Program-made: the position numbers and the translations under genes
Shown here: piece after piece, positions 8,646 to 17,458 of the stretch
How positions within the stretch are numbered: the first letter of the stretch is position 1
How the letters are laid out: each line of letters opens with the position of its first letter
Source of the DNA: Enterococcus sp. BWR-S5
GTDB taxonomy: Bacteria; Bacillota; Bacilli; Lactobacillales; Enterococcaceae
DNA length: 64,000 nucleotides
Assembly: GCF_016745255.1 (NCBI RefSeq)
Contig: NZ_JADOEQ010000015.1
Location: forward strand, 62,001 to 126,000
Reading direction: 5' to 3'
Notes under the pieces: model-generated
The model's input: only the letters and a program-made list of their open reading frames with translations
Database searches by the model: none
Told to the model about the DNA's origin: nothing

Positions 8646-9311
8646 ATGAGTGTATTGGATTGGCTGTTTATCGGTCTGTTATCAGGAGCTATCCTTTTTG
8701 GTTGTTTAAGTGTGGGTTTTCTATTACTGGGACTTCTACAGCGTAAGCAATATAGAAAGCAGCAGCAGAATCGCCCAAAACAAAAAAAGAAACGCAAGCG
8801 TTGGCAGAAACATTGTCGCAGCTTGAAAAAGCGGTATAGTCGTCAGTTAAAACGTAGCGGATTGTTCTTCTTGTTGCTGCTGATTTTTTCCGGCGGCAGC
8901 GGGTACAGTCGATATTACCAGCTGACTAACTTAGATACAAATGACGGAGAAATTATTGTTCAAAGCTACTTTCTGATTGACGAAGTTGAAAAAGAACTGA
9001 TGAGTATTCAAGAAGGCGCTGATGCAGTAAAAGTACATGGGAAGCTGCGAGAAATGTTGGAAATGCTGGTTTCTTATACGAGTCAAACACCATCTAATGC
9101 TTTGACTAAAGATGGTCAGCAGTTATTGCGCCGCTACTATAATCGGGCTATGGAGTTTGGATTAAATCTTGATAGTCAAAGTGCTGAGAGCTTGAATCAG
9201 GGAGAACTATTGACTGATTTTTTGGATGACATTGAACGCCTTCAAACAGAACAGCAAACGATTTTCAAAAATTTTGGAATTAATGAGTCTGCTTTAGTGC
9301 AAAAGAAGTAG
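8646..9311 (+). CDS. Membrane protein of unknown function, WxL locus
   Basis: 221 aa, AGGAGG upstream, five bases after the previous gene. Two hydrophobic helices (~7-30 and ~78-94) are separated by a strongly basic loop (RKQYRKQQQNRPKQKKKRKRW...). The C-terminal ~125 residues should lie outside the cell; they are helical and polar (FLIDEVEKELMSIQEGADAVKVHGK...). I do not recognise a family. Operon position and the shared basic cytoplasmic stretches suggest it works with the DUF916/DUF3324 protein and the signal peptidases, perhaps as an assembly or scaffold factor; this is inference. Confidence 0.7.
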   Translation: MSVLDWLFIGLLSGAILFGCLSVGFLLLGLLQRKQYRKQQQNRPKQKKKRKRWQKHCRSLKKRYSRQLKRSGLFFLLLLIFSGGSGYSRYYQLTNLDTNDGEIIVQSYFLIDEVEKELMSIQEGADAVKVHGKLREMLEMLVSYTSQTPSNALTKDGQQLLRRYYNRAMEFGLNLDSQSAESLNQGELLTDFLDDIERLQTEQQTIFKNFGINESALVQKK

Positions 9312-9326
9312 CCTAAGGATGGAAGA

Positions 9327-10079
9327 ATGATTGGAAAGAAAAAGACCAAGAAAATTAGAAGAGAACCATTGCCGAAAAACTACTCAAAAAGGGAATCAAA
9401 TGGAAAGAAACGAAGGAATGTTAAAAAGATAGCTGCAGTTTCTTTGGATGAGAAGACGATAACTTCACAAAGCGGAATCGCAAAAAAGAAGTATCCGAAA
9501 AGGCTGGAACGGAAAAAGAGTAAGAAAAAGCAACAGAGTCCTGTCAGAAAAGTAGGCAAAGAGCTGATTATTACTTTGTTCATTTTTTCCTTCTTGGTCG
9601 TACTTATCCAAGCCTTTGTTTTTTCGTTACCAAAGGCTGAAGGCTACTCTATGATGCCTACAGTGATGGATAAGGAGAGATTTTTTGTAAACAAGTTAGG
9701 TACTATCCGTCGTTTTTCTTTGGTTTATTATCGTGAGCCTGAAACTGGGGCTACCGGAATTCGGCGAATCATTGGGCTGCCGGGTGAACAGCTTAGTTAT
9801 CGAGACGATCAATTGATTATTAATGATCAGGAAGTCGTTGAGCGGTTCCTTGAAGAGGAGAAAGCTCGAGCAAAGACCAATGGAATAGTTTTCACAGAGG
9901 ATTTTACGTTATTTGAGGCAATTGGCAAAGATACTCTTTCTGAAGAAGAATATTTTGTTTTAGGGGATAATCGGTCTTATGCCTCTGACAGTCGTACATT
10001 TGGTTTCATTAAAAAGAAAAATATTATTGGTGTTGTTGAACTGCGCTGGCTCCCCTTTCATCGATTAACTAGATTTTAA
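9327..10079 (+). CDS. Type I signal peptidase paralogue with catalytic Lys replaced by Arg
   Basis: 250 aa. An unusually long basic N-terminal extension (~1-78) precedes one transmembrane helix (~79-100). The serine box is intact (GYSMMPT, Ser108), as are the C-terminal boxes (YFVLGDNRSYASDSRTFG). The general-base box, normally V-K-R-I-I-G-L-P-G, reads GIRRIIGLPGE here, so the catalytic Lys aligns with Arg146. Family chemistry uses a Ser/Lys dyad, so this copy may be inactive or altered. Signal-peptidase-like proteins lacking dyad residues are known from streptococcal pilus loci (SipA), where they help assembly. The next gene is a canonical signal peptidase. Confidence 0.85.
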   Translation: MIGKKKTKKIRREPLPKNYSKRESNGKKRRNVKKIAAVSLDEKTITSQSGIAKKKYPKRLERKKSKKKQQSPVRKVGKELIITLFIFSFLVVLIQAFVFSLPKAEGYSMMPTVMDKERFFVNKLGTIRRFSLVYYREPETGATGIRRIIGLPGEQLSYRDDQLIINDQEVVERFLEEEKARAKTNGIVFTEDFTLFEAIGKDTLSEEEYFVLGDNRSYASDSRTFGFIKKKNIIGVVELRWLPFHRLTRF

Positions 10080-10119
10080 TATCAGTAAAGGGAACAAGAA
10101 AAGAAAGAATGGAAGAGAC

Positions 10120-10788
10120 ATGAAGACAACTAAAAAAAAGTCAATGAATGGATATGGCTCTTCATCAAAACATAAAAGAAGAGGCCCTGGAAAAAATAAA
10201 AAAATAGAACAAAGACGGATGGAGAAAAAGCTTTTGAGAACCTATCGGCTTGTTGGGCAAGTGTGTTTTTGGCTGCTTATGTTAGGTGGTATAGGGTTCT
10301 TAGTTGCCCTACGTCCTCATCAGGTAGACGGACAATCAATGATGCCGACTTTAGCAGATCGAGATCGGTTGCTAGTGTTTAAAAACAAGTCTCCTAACCG
10401 ATATGACCTAATTGTCTTTGATCCTCAGGCAAAAGATGCTTCTTCTTACGTGAAACGAGTGATTGGCTTGCCGGGTGATCGCATTTGGTTAGATAACAAC
10501 ACGCTGTATATTAACAGTCAACTGGCAGAAACGGATCAAACTATAAAGAGTAATCAATTTTTGACTGGAGAAGACCTGCCGGATAGTACATTGAAAATTT
10601 GGGTGAATGAAGAAGTGGCTAGAGCACTCTACGGCTTAGATGAAATTCCGGCGAATCACTATTTTGTTTTAGGGGACAATCGAAATCATTCAACAGACAG
10701 TAGGAAACTAGGGTTGATAGAGGATAAACAGATTGAAGGTATCGTCGTTTACCGCTACTTTCCACTCAATCGACTAGGCAATGTATAG
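10120..10788 (+). CDS. Type I signal peptidase, canonical
   Basis: 222 aa. A basic N-terminal stretch (~1-40), one membrane helix (~44-64), then the S26 boxes: GQSMMPT with Ser73, YVKRVIGLPGD with Lys112, and YFVLGDNRNHSTDSRKLG. The Ser/Lys dyad is complete, so it should remove signal peptides at the outer face of the membrane. It lies 40 bases after its Lys-to-Arg paralogue. Placement in the WxL locus suggests it handles the exported proteins encoded here. The N-terminus is longer and more basic than in housekeeping SipS-type enzymes. Confidence 0.9.
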   Translation: MKTTKKKSMNGYGSSSKHKRRGPGKNKKIEQRRMEKKLLRTYRLVGQVCFWLLMLGGIGFLVALRPHQVDGQSMMPTLADRDRLLVFKNKSPNRYDLIVFDPQAKDASSYVKRVIGLPGDRIWLDNNTLYINSQLAETDQTIKSNQFLTGEDLPDSTLKIWVNEEVARALYGLDEIPANHYFVLGDNRNHSTDSRKLGLIEDKQIEGIVVYRYFPLNRLGNV

Positions 10789-10840
10789 CTTGTCCAAAGG
10801 TAAGTAGAAATAAAGAAAGATTAAATCAAATACATAATAG

Positions 10841-10947
10841 CTATATAAATCCCATTAAAGAATGAGAGTTATTCAACTACCCCTTTTGCTTCTGCTATGG
10901 GCAAAAGGCACTTTTCGTGCAATGAATCTTTTACAGGATTTATATAG
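10841..10947. repeat. ~105-bp interspersed repeat, copy 2 (inverted relative to copy 1)
   Basis: CTATATAAATCC (10841-10852) and GGATTTATATAG (10936-10947) are perfect 12-base terminal inverted repeats. Inside are CCTTTTGC/GCAAAAGG arms and a GCAC-TTTTC-GTGC hairpin. The element is the reverse complement of the copy at 7034-7132. The two copies bracket the DUF916-to-signal-peptidase block. Confidence 0.8.
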
Positions 10948-10992
10948 TTAAAAAATATAGAAACATAAAAATAGAAATAAGTGAGGAACTTT

Positions 10993-11022
10993 ATGAACAA
11001 ACGAAACATTTCATTCAGTTAA
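10993..11022 (+). pseudogene. Original start of the YfhO-family gene, cut off by an in-frame TAA
   Basis: An ATG at 10993 preceded by GTGAGGA opens a frame that reads nine codons (MNKRNISFS) and then TAA at 11020-11022. After the stop the same frame continues without break (AVRRYGLPLLL...) into the YfhO-family protein. This is what a single nonsense change in codon 10 would look like. Sequencing error is an alternative. Confidence 0.7.
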
Positions 11023-11058
11023 GCCGTACGCCGATATGGGCTGCCCCTTTTACTAAGT

Positions 11059-13623
11059 GTGTTGCTTCCTATCCTAATAATGGCTTTATTATACGCCAAA
11101 GAAGGCATTTACTGGAACAGTGCCAGAACGATGCTGGCCAGCGATGCGTTCCCCCAGTTAGCAAATTTCTATGCCAGTTACCATGATGTCTTATTAGGGA
11201 AAGAGAGCTTTTTCTACACTTGGTCTGGGGCGCTTGGAGGAAATTATTGGGCACTTTCTGCCTATTACATCAACAGTCTATTTACCTTTTTAGTAGCTCT
11301 GGTTGAGAAGGCTCAAATTCCCGATATCATGTATCTGATTACGTTGCTGAAATTCGGCGCAGCCGGCGGAAGCTTCTGGATATTCAGTCATCAGACTACG
11401 AAGCTTTCGCGGTGGCTGAATACTACGTTTAGTGTGAGCTATGCATTGATGAGCTTTTCGGTGGCGTATTCGCCGATGATGATGTGGTTGGATGCGCTAA
11501 TCTATCTGCCGTTAATTATTTTAGGGATTCATCGAATACAAGAAAAAAGAAAACCACTATTGTTGTTTATCAGCTATCTGCTGCTTTTTCTTTCAAATTT
11601 TTATATGGCCTTTATGATTGGTGTTTTTTCCTTTCTATATTTTATGGGTCGCTTATATACAGATAGAAAAGAATTTGGCGGCACGGTCCCTATGTATCTG
11701 ATTACGTCCTTTTTAGCAGGAGGAGCGTCTATGATAACCATTCTGCCTACTGTATTGGATTTACGAAATAATGGTGAAGCTTTAACTGAGCTGACACAAT
11801 TTTGGACTCCGGATACTGGTGCGTGGGATGTGGTCGTTAAAAGCATGGTTGGTGTTTATGATACAGCAAAATTTGAAGCAGCACCTTTTCTGTATGTGGG
11901 TATATTGCCGTTGCTGCTTGCTTGCCTATACTTTTTTTCTAAAGGAATTTCCAAGCGAAGAAAGTGGTTATCAGGGGGCATGCTGTTACTTTTGGTGCTA
12001 AGCATCTATATATATCCTTTGAATTTATTTTGGCATGGCTTTCACGCTCCAAATATGCTGCTGTTTCGCTTTAGCTTCCTATATTCTTTTTTCCTGCTGA
12101 TTTTAGCTCAACGAGGAATGGAGCAGTTGGAAGAGCAGAAGGTGGATACATTGTTGAATGTGGCAATAGGGCTTGTATTGGTGTTTCTTGCTGCCTTTTT
12201 ATTAGCAGACCCTAAACGCTATGATTATCTGACTCGAGAAAATGTATTTTCTACCTTCTTTTTTCTAGTGGTGTACTTCCTCTTACTCATGGGAATGATT
12301 AAGGACGTTGGAGGATTACGATGGCGATCTTTGTTCGTTTTCCTGCTCCTTTTCGGAGGTCTGGTGGAGGCCGGAGTGAATACGGAAGCCATGCTGCAAG
12401 GCGTGAAGAAGGATTGGAATTACCCGCTTAGAAATGTCTACTCTGATTCTTATGAAGAGTTGGAAACGTTGGTAGGTCAAGCTGAGGAAGAGGGTAGTGG
12501 ATTTTTCCGAATGGCTAATCTGGATTGGATGAGTATCAATGAAAGCTTTAATTTTGGTTATAGTGGTATTTCACAATTCTCCTCCATCCGTAACCGTCGA
12601 GCATTAAGCTATTTAAATCAGATGGGCTTTCGATCTGAGGGAACAAATTTAACGATTGAATATCAAAATAACACATTGTTTATGGATAGTCTATTTGGTA
12701 TTAAGTACAATCTTGCCAAAGAAGACCCGTTAAAATTTGGATTTGAGAAGGTTGGAGAACAAGGAGAATACAGTCTCTATGAAAACCAGTATGCTTTGCC
12801 GTTGGGCATGATGACGGATGAAGGGATTTATGAAGAGGGCGTGGCAGAGAATCAGACAGCATTGATTCAATATCTATCTCAGCAATCAGATACCTATGTA
12901 CGTTTTACTGAACCTAAGATAAAAGCATCGGAGAATGTTCAAATTGAAGAAGAAGGCGATTTTGTCTATTATTCCGCAGAACAGCCAGATAAGGAAATGA
13001 CAATTGATTGGACGGTTTCTGCACCGGCGCATTCCCAAGTATATCTTAGTCTTTATGCGGAAGATATTGCTATGATGACCAGTGCTAAAGCGACTGTTAC
13101 AGTGAATGGAATCAGTCGTACCTATGAAATGAAAAAAGTGAATCAATATTACAATCTGGGCTATACAGAAGAGGCGGAGTCAATTGATGTATCAGTCACT
13201 TTCCAAGGTGCTTCTGTCATTCGATTATTGAAACCGGATGTTCTTCTTCTAGACACCCAAGTTTTTAAAAACTCAGTGGAAGCTATCCAAACACGCGGTG
13301 TAGAGTTTATGGTGGAAAAGGGGCAGGCGCAAGCAACAATTGACTTAGATGAATCTGGTGTTTTAGTGACCACTATTCCTTTTGATAGTGGTTGGAAGGC
13401 TGAATTAGATGGAGAAGAAATCCCTATTACAGCTTTTAAAGAGGCATTAATTAGTGTGTCAATACCGGAAGGGAGTCACATGCTAGTGCTTCGATACCAG
13501 CCGGAGGGATTTAAGGTCGGAGCCGTCTTATTTGGCGGATGTCTGTTGGTATTTAGTGGGTATCTGGTTTATTTAAAAAAGAGAGACAGGAAAGGAAGAA
13601 TATCAGATGAAGAATCGATATAG
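11059..13623 (+). CDS. YfhO-family membrane protein (GT-C-like), N-terminus disrupted
   Basis: 854 aa counted from a GTG at 11059, the first usable codon after the in-frame TAA at 11020; no good ribosome site precedes it, so expression may depend on reinitiation. About a dozen hydrophobic helices fill residues ~1-430, with an early external loop carrying acidic residues (NSARTMLASDAFPQ). A long C-terminal extracytoplasmic part (~450-820) and a final helix with a basic tail follow. YfhO proteins are thought to be GT-C-fold transferases that use undecaprenyl-linked sugars to decorate wall polymers (B. subtilis YfhO with CsbB). Its stop overlaps the lipoprotein gene start by 17 bases. Possibly a pseudogene. 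Confidence 0.75.
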   Translation: MLLPILIMALLYAKEGIYWNSARTMLASDAFPQLANFYASYHDVLLGKESFFYTWSGALGGNYWALSAYYINSLFTFLVALVEKAQIPDIMYLITLLKFGAAGGSFWIFSHQTTKLSRWLNTTFSVSYALMSFSVAYSPMMMWLDALIYLPLIILGIHRIQEKRKPLLLFISYLLLFLSNFYMAFMIGVFSFLYFMGRLYTDRKEFGGTVPMYLITSFLAGGASMITILPTVLDLRNNGEALTELTQFWTPDTGAWDVVVKSMVGVYDTAKFEAAPFLYVGILPLLLACLYFFSKGISKRRKWLSGGMLLLLVLSIYIYPLNLFWHGFHAPNMLLFRFSFLYSFFLLILAQRGMEQLEEQKVDTLLNVAIGLVLVFLAAFLLADPKRYDYLTRENVFSTFFFLVVYFLLLMGMIKDVGGLRWRSLFVFLLLFGGLVEAGVNTEAMLQGVKKDWNYPLRNVYSDSYEELETLVGQAEEEGSGFFRMANLDWMSINESFNFGYSGISQFSSIRNRRALSYLNQMGFRSEGTNLTIEYQNNTLFMDSLFGIKYNLAKEDPLKFGFEKVGEQGEYSLYENQYALPLGMMTDEGIYEEGVAENQTALIQYLSQQSDTYVRFTEPKIKASENVQIEEEGDFVYYSAEQPDKEMTIDWTVSAPAHSQVYLSLYAEDIAMMTSAKATVTVNGISRTYEMKKVNQYYNLGYTEEAESIDVSVTFQGASVIRLLKPDVLLLDTQVFKNSVEAIQTRGVEFMVEKGQAQATIDLDESGVLVTTIPFDSGWKAELDGEEIPITAFKEALISVSIPEGSHMLVLRYQPEGFKVGAVLFGGCLLVFSGYLVYLKKRDRKGRISDEESI

Positions 13624-14620
13624 CACATCGGGACAAGCAAATGAGCATTGGAAATTGTTAAAGTGGCTTCCCTGTCTATTGCTGTTATTAATAGGAATGT
13701 CAGGGTGTCAGCAGGAGACCTTGGATAAAGAAGAACAGGAAGTATCAGGACAAGGTGTGACCTATACCTTTCAGCTGCCGGCAAATTGGAAGGCAATTAC
13801 CAATTATGAAGAAGTGTATGGACGCTTAGCAGTTTTTGGAGCAGAAGATACTCGAAGTAAATCAGGGATGAGTGTTCTAATTTTTCCAAAAGAGAGTGCA
13901 GAGCAAGAGAATTTTGGCGAAACGACTCGAAAAGAGTTGGCTCAAAAAAATGGTTATTCAAACCCAGAGGATGTTTATATGAAGGAATACACAGTGAATG
14001 ATAGTGTGGCGTATAAATTTACTTTCCAAACTCAATTTAACGGGGCAAAAAAATGGGCACATTATTATTGCATTTTTTCTGAGCATGGGATTCTACAAAT
14101 TTTGTATTATTCAGCTGATGATACAAATTATGAGGACCGAGTGAAGACTATTGATGCCTCTATTGAGACAGTGAAGGAAACCGGTTTTGATGAAGAGTCG
14201 GCTCAAACAGCGACCGTGGAATCAGAAGAAGCCATTCGATTCCAGACCTCAAACTATGAGGTAACAATTAATGGGTTGGCAACAACAGTAGGTGAGGAGG
14301 GAACTTCCTTGTTGGTATTACGCTATAGTTTGAAAAATAGTGGAGATGAGGCTATAGCAGCAAATAGTTGGGAGGAGAAAATTCAGCTTATTCAAGAAGG
14401 TGAATTGTTGAAAAAGGGTACTTTATCAAAAGACGCTGTATCTTATGAACTAACAGAACTTTTGGATTCCGGAAGTCAGATGGTGGAGCCTGGAAAAGAA
14501 GGGGAAGGTATCGTGCTATACAAGCTCATATCCGAGGAAGCGACAACTTTAAAATTGGATACTGCTCTTGAAAGTGAACAAACTAGTTACACCTTGAATA
14601 TACCTGCCAGTGAAAAATAA
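13607..14620 (+). CDS. Putative lipoprotein, WxL/YfhO locus
   Basis: 337 aa. After a polar, basic ~20-residue start comes a hydrophobic segment (WLPCLLLLLIGMSGC) whose end fits a lipobox, so Cys34 is probably lipidated. Residues ~50-190 hold a beta-rich domain (VTYTFQLPANWKAITNYEE...). Residues ~205-335 resemble DUF5067-type Ig-like domains (NYEVTINGLATTVGEEGTSLLVLRYSLKN). The gene overlaps the end of the YfhO-family gene. Function is not known; context suggests a surface partner of the glycosylation or WxL machinery. Confidence 0.7.
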   Translation: MKNRYSTSGQANEHWKLLKWLPCLLLLLIGMSGCQQETLDKEEQEVSGQGVTYTFQLPANWKAITNYEEVYGRLAVFGAEDTRSKSGMSVLIFPKESAEQENFGETTRKELAQKNGYSNPEDVYMKEYTVNDSVAYKFTFQTQFNGAKKWAHYYCIFSEHGILQILYYSADDTNYEDRVKTIDASIETVKETGFDEESAQTATVESEEAIRFQTSNYEVTINGLATTVGEEGTSLLVLRYSLKNSGDEAIAANSWEEKIQLIQEGELLKKGTLSKDAVSYELTELLDSGSQMVEPGKEGEGIVLYKLISEEATTLKLDTALESEQTSYTLNIPASEK

Positions 14621-14709
14621 ATACACGTGAAAAGCTTTCACGAAAAGATAGTAACAAGTGGAAAAAAGAAATGATGCTAAGGAATATGAAGGAAGGATAC
14701 GATTATTGA

Positions 14710-15450
14710 ATGAATAAATACTGTCGATACATAGGAGCGTTAATAGGTTTTTTCTTGCTGGCAGGATGTACAGCTTTAAAGGCAGAGCAATCGCCATTTA
14801 CAGAAGCTGAACAACAGGTTACCTGGCATGGAGAAAGAACAGGAACCTTTGGCAACTATGATTATACAAATCTGGCGAATGAGGCGGAAGCACAGGAAAT
14901 TTTAACAGAAAAGTTCAATCTGTCCTTACCAAAAAACTACGAAACATTGAAAACACAGCTTGCATCTACAGCGTATCTAAGTGGTAAACAATTGCTGGGA
15001 GAAGCTTGTGAGGTTATCGTCAGTGATCAGCAGGTAAATTATCATATCCAGCAACAATATGGTGAAGAATCTATAGAAGTGGTTGTCGAATTTTCATTGA
15101 CTTACACAATAGAAGAAGAGAGCAAACGAGTGATTTTAGCCGATCAAACGCTGCTGCTTCAAGATGTGTCTAGCTCCGGAACTGCTGGCTTGTACGAAGC
15201 CATACCAGAACTGGTTCCACGGGTGGCAAAGAACTTGAGCTTTGACTCAGAAGATAAAGTATGGGAAACGTTTATGGATAAGCACCAGGAAGTCGATGAT
15301 ACTTTGGCGCAACAGACGGTGGTTATTCAGGAAAATGTGGATAAAGCAAAAGAAAATAAAGGGCTGCAGAAGTCCATTCAGGTATATTATGATGCCGCGG
15401 GTCAGTTGCGGGAAATATATTTTAATCTGACGGATCTTTCAGAAGAATGA
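14710..15450 (+). CDS. Putative lipoprotein of unknown function
   Basis: 246 aa. A clear lipoprotein signal (IGALIGFFLLAGC, lipid-modified Cys20) and a soluble extracytoplasmic domain with no family I recognise. Tyr-rich and acidic, mixed alpha/beta in appearance. It follows another lipoprotein by 89 bases and precedes a large membrane protein in the same direction, so the three may work together at the outer face of the membrane. GGAAGGA lies about 15 bases upstream of the ATG, a rather long spacing. Confidence 0.65.
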   Translation: MNKYCRYIGALIGFFLLAGCTALKAEQSPFTEAEQQVTWHGERTGTFGNYDYTNLANEAEAQEILTEKFNLSLPKNYETLKTQLASTAYLSGKQLLGEACEVIVSDQQVNYHIQQQYGEESIEVVVEFSLTYTIEEESKRVILADQTLLLQDVSSSGTAGLYEAIPELVPRVAKNLSFDSEDKVWETFMDKHQEVDDTLAQQTVVIQENVDKAKENKGLQKSIQVYYDAAGQLREIYFNLTDLSEE

Positions 15451-15509
15451 AATTGATAATTCTATTCACGATAGATTCGTTAAGAGAGGAATCATCGCTC
15501 ATTTGAGCT

Positions 15510-15537
15510 GAAGTGGTCAGCTATGCTGACCTGCTTC
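15510..15537 (+). other. Strong hairpin between lipoprotein and membrane-protein genes
   Basis: GGTCAGC (15515-15521) and GCTGACC (15525-15531) form a perfect stem with a three-base loop, extended by GAAG/CTTC. No T-run follows, so it is not a standard terminator. It may be an mRNA processing or stability element. Confidence 0.4.
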
Positions 15538-15618
15538 TGCACCCTGCGATTGATCGGTTTTAAGCAACCAAAAAGCTTGGGGGCTATTTCGTCCCAACCT
15601 TAAGAAAGAAGGAAATAC

Positions 15619-17337
15619 ATGCAAAACACAAATCAGCGAGCTCGTTTTGTTTATCGAGTTCAATCTTGGTGGAAAAAACCGCCCCTAATACTAATTTATC
15701 TTCTATTTTTGATTTTGAGTATAGGTAGTGTCTATGGGGTGTTGATTCACAACAATCAGTTTTTTTATGGGGATGACTTGGGGTTTCACTTAGCGCGAAT
15801 CGAAGGGCTGAGCCAGTCGATTCAACAAGGAACGTGGTTTCCGAGAATTAATTACTTTATAACCGGTGGGATGGGGTATGCAACAGGGATTTTTTATCCG
15901 GATTTGTTGCTGTATCCAGCGGCGCTTCTTCGAGTAGCAGGTCTGACTTTGGCTCAAAGCTATCTTTGGTTTGTGTTGTTGGTCAATTGGGTTACTTTTG
16001 TGATTGCTTATCATAGCTTTCATGTGATTGTTAAAAATAGTCATAAGAGTTTGCTGTTTGCTTTTTTATACGGGATGGCCTCTTATCGAATGTCAGATTT
16101 AATTTATCGGGCAGCAGTCGGAGAATACTTGGCGTTAATGATCCTGCCAATTGCATTTGTAGGACTTTATCAAGTGATTAAGGGAAATGAGCGCCATTGG
16201 TTGACTTTGGCGATTGGAATGAGCTTGTTGTTTTATGCACATCTATTAAGTGCAGGGATGATGATACTGTTTAGCAGTGGCTTTCTATTGTTAAATATTC
16301 GGGGTGTTTGGCAGGAAAAAAGGCGGTTTTTAGCAATAGTAAAAGCGGTAGGAGTTACCTTGCTGCTAGTAGCCAATTCTTTACTACCGATGATTGAACA
16401 ATTGTTGTTTCAACGCCTTCGAGTTCAGGATGAGCCGGTTTTCTATCTCCAACGTCAGGCAGAAACCATCGGAGAATATGTGCGTACAGCGATTCAAAAT
16501 ATTGGTTTTAACAATATAGGTCTTCCTATTTTGTGTTTGTTGGTTCTCTGGTTGTGCTTGTTTCGTCGATTGGAAAAAACGGATAGTCAGCTGTTGATTC
16601 TGGCGGTAACCTTTTTCTTTCTGGCCACCAGCTATTTTCCTCACTGGCTGTTTCATGGAACAACCCTTAATGCCATACAGTTTCCTTGGCGCTATTTCAT
16701 TTTTGTAACTTTTTGTGTTTGTTGGATAATGGCTGACAACTATAATCGTTTGTTTTCAAATCAGTTAGGACAACGAGTAGTGGTAGCTGTTCTTGTCGTT
16801 AGTGTGCTAATTGTCAATTTGACGGGGCAAATCCGCTTAACTGAATTTGAAGCACGAAGAGGCGGGCAAGTTACGCTGAATGAGGTTGACGGGGAAACAC
16901 AAATTGGTTATGGCAAGGAATACTTACCTAGCAATATGAGCAGTTGGGCGAGTCCGACAGGTTTATTGTCAGAACCTTCAGATGTTGTACAAACAGCTAA
17001 TATGTCTCGAAGTAAAAATGTTTTTTCGTTGGATGTAGTAACGGAGGGACCAGCCAAGTTGATTTTCCCTCTGATTTATTACAAGGGATATCAAGTTCGA
17101 TTCGAGGGAGAAGGAACAGTAAGTGAGGTCGAAGATGCAGAGAAATTTAAGGAAGCGGATATGCACGGGTTTGTTCAAGTCAAGGTATCTGGTTCAGGAA
17201 GGTTAACTCTTTGGTATGAAGGAACATTGATTCAAAAAGGTAGTTTTTATCTGAGTTGGATTACATTGTTTGTCATTCTAGCTGTTTCACTAAGCCGAAA
17301 ATGGAAGAATAGTCAGATGGAAAAATTGCAAAAATGA
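15619..17337 (+). CDS. Polytopic membrane protein (PTPS-related/GT-C-like family)
   Basis: 572 aa, AGAAAGAAGG upstream. About eleven hydrophobic helices, then an extracytoplasmic C-terminal region (~410-535) and a last helix. The stretch GDDLGFHLARIEGLSQSIQ, followed by WFPRI and a FYPDLLLYPAALLR loop, is typical of bacterial membrane proteins annotated as 6-pyruvoyl-tetrahydropterin synthase related (PF10131), which look like GT-C glycosyltransferases with an acidic motif in the first external loop. This is the second such protein in the locus after the YfhO-family gene. A sugar transferase role is inferred. Confidence 0.7.
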   Translation: MQNTNQRARFVYRVQSWWKKPPLILIYLLFLILSIGSVYGVLIHNNQFFYGDDLGFHLARIEGLSQSIQQGTWFPRINYFITGGMGYATGIFYPDLLLYPAALLRVAGLTLAQSYLWFVLLVNWVTFVIAYHSFHVIVKNSHKSLLFAFLYGMASYRMSDLIYRAAVGEYLALMILPIAFVGLYQVIKGNERHWLTLAIGMSLLFYAHLLSAGMMILFSSGFLLLNIRGVWQEKRRFLAIVKAVGVTLLLVANSLLPMIEQLLFQRLRVQDEPVFYLQRQAETIGEYVRTAIQNIGFNNIGLPILCLLVLWLCLFRRLEKTDSQLLILAVTFFFLATSYFPHWLFHGTTLNAIQFPWRYFIFVTFCVCWIMADNYNRLFSNQLGQRVVVAVLVVSVLIVNLTGQIRLTEFEARRGGQVTLNEVDGETQIGYGKEYLPSNMSSWASPTGLLSEPSDVVQTANMSRSKNVFSLDVVTEGPAKLIFPLIYYKGYQVRFEGEGTVSEVEDAEKFKEADMHGFVQVKVSGSGRLTLWYEGTLIQKGSFYLSWITLFVILAVSLSRKWKNSQMEKLQK

Positions 17338-17458
17338 ATTATGAGGAGAAAGAGTAGAAGAGGGATATAAAAGGGAAAAAATGTTAGATATTTTTAGACC
17401 AAGTAAGGGACTGTGTAGTGTGAACTGCTAGAAAAAGAAAAGGGATTGGAGAAACGAA

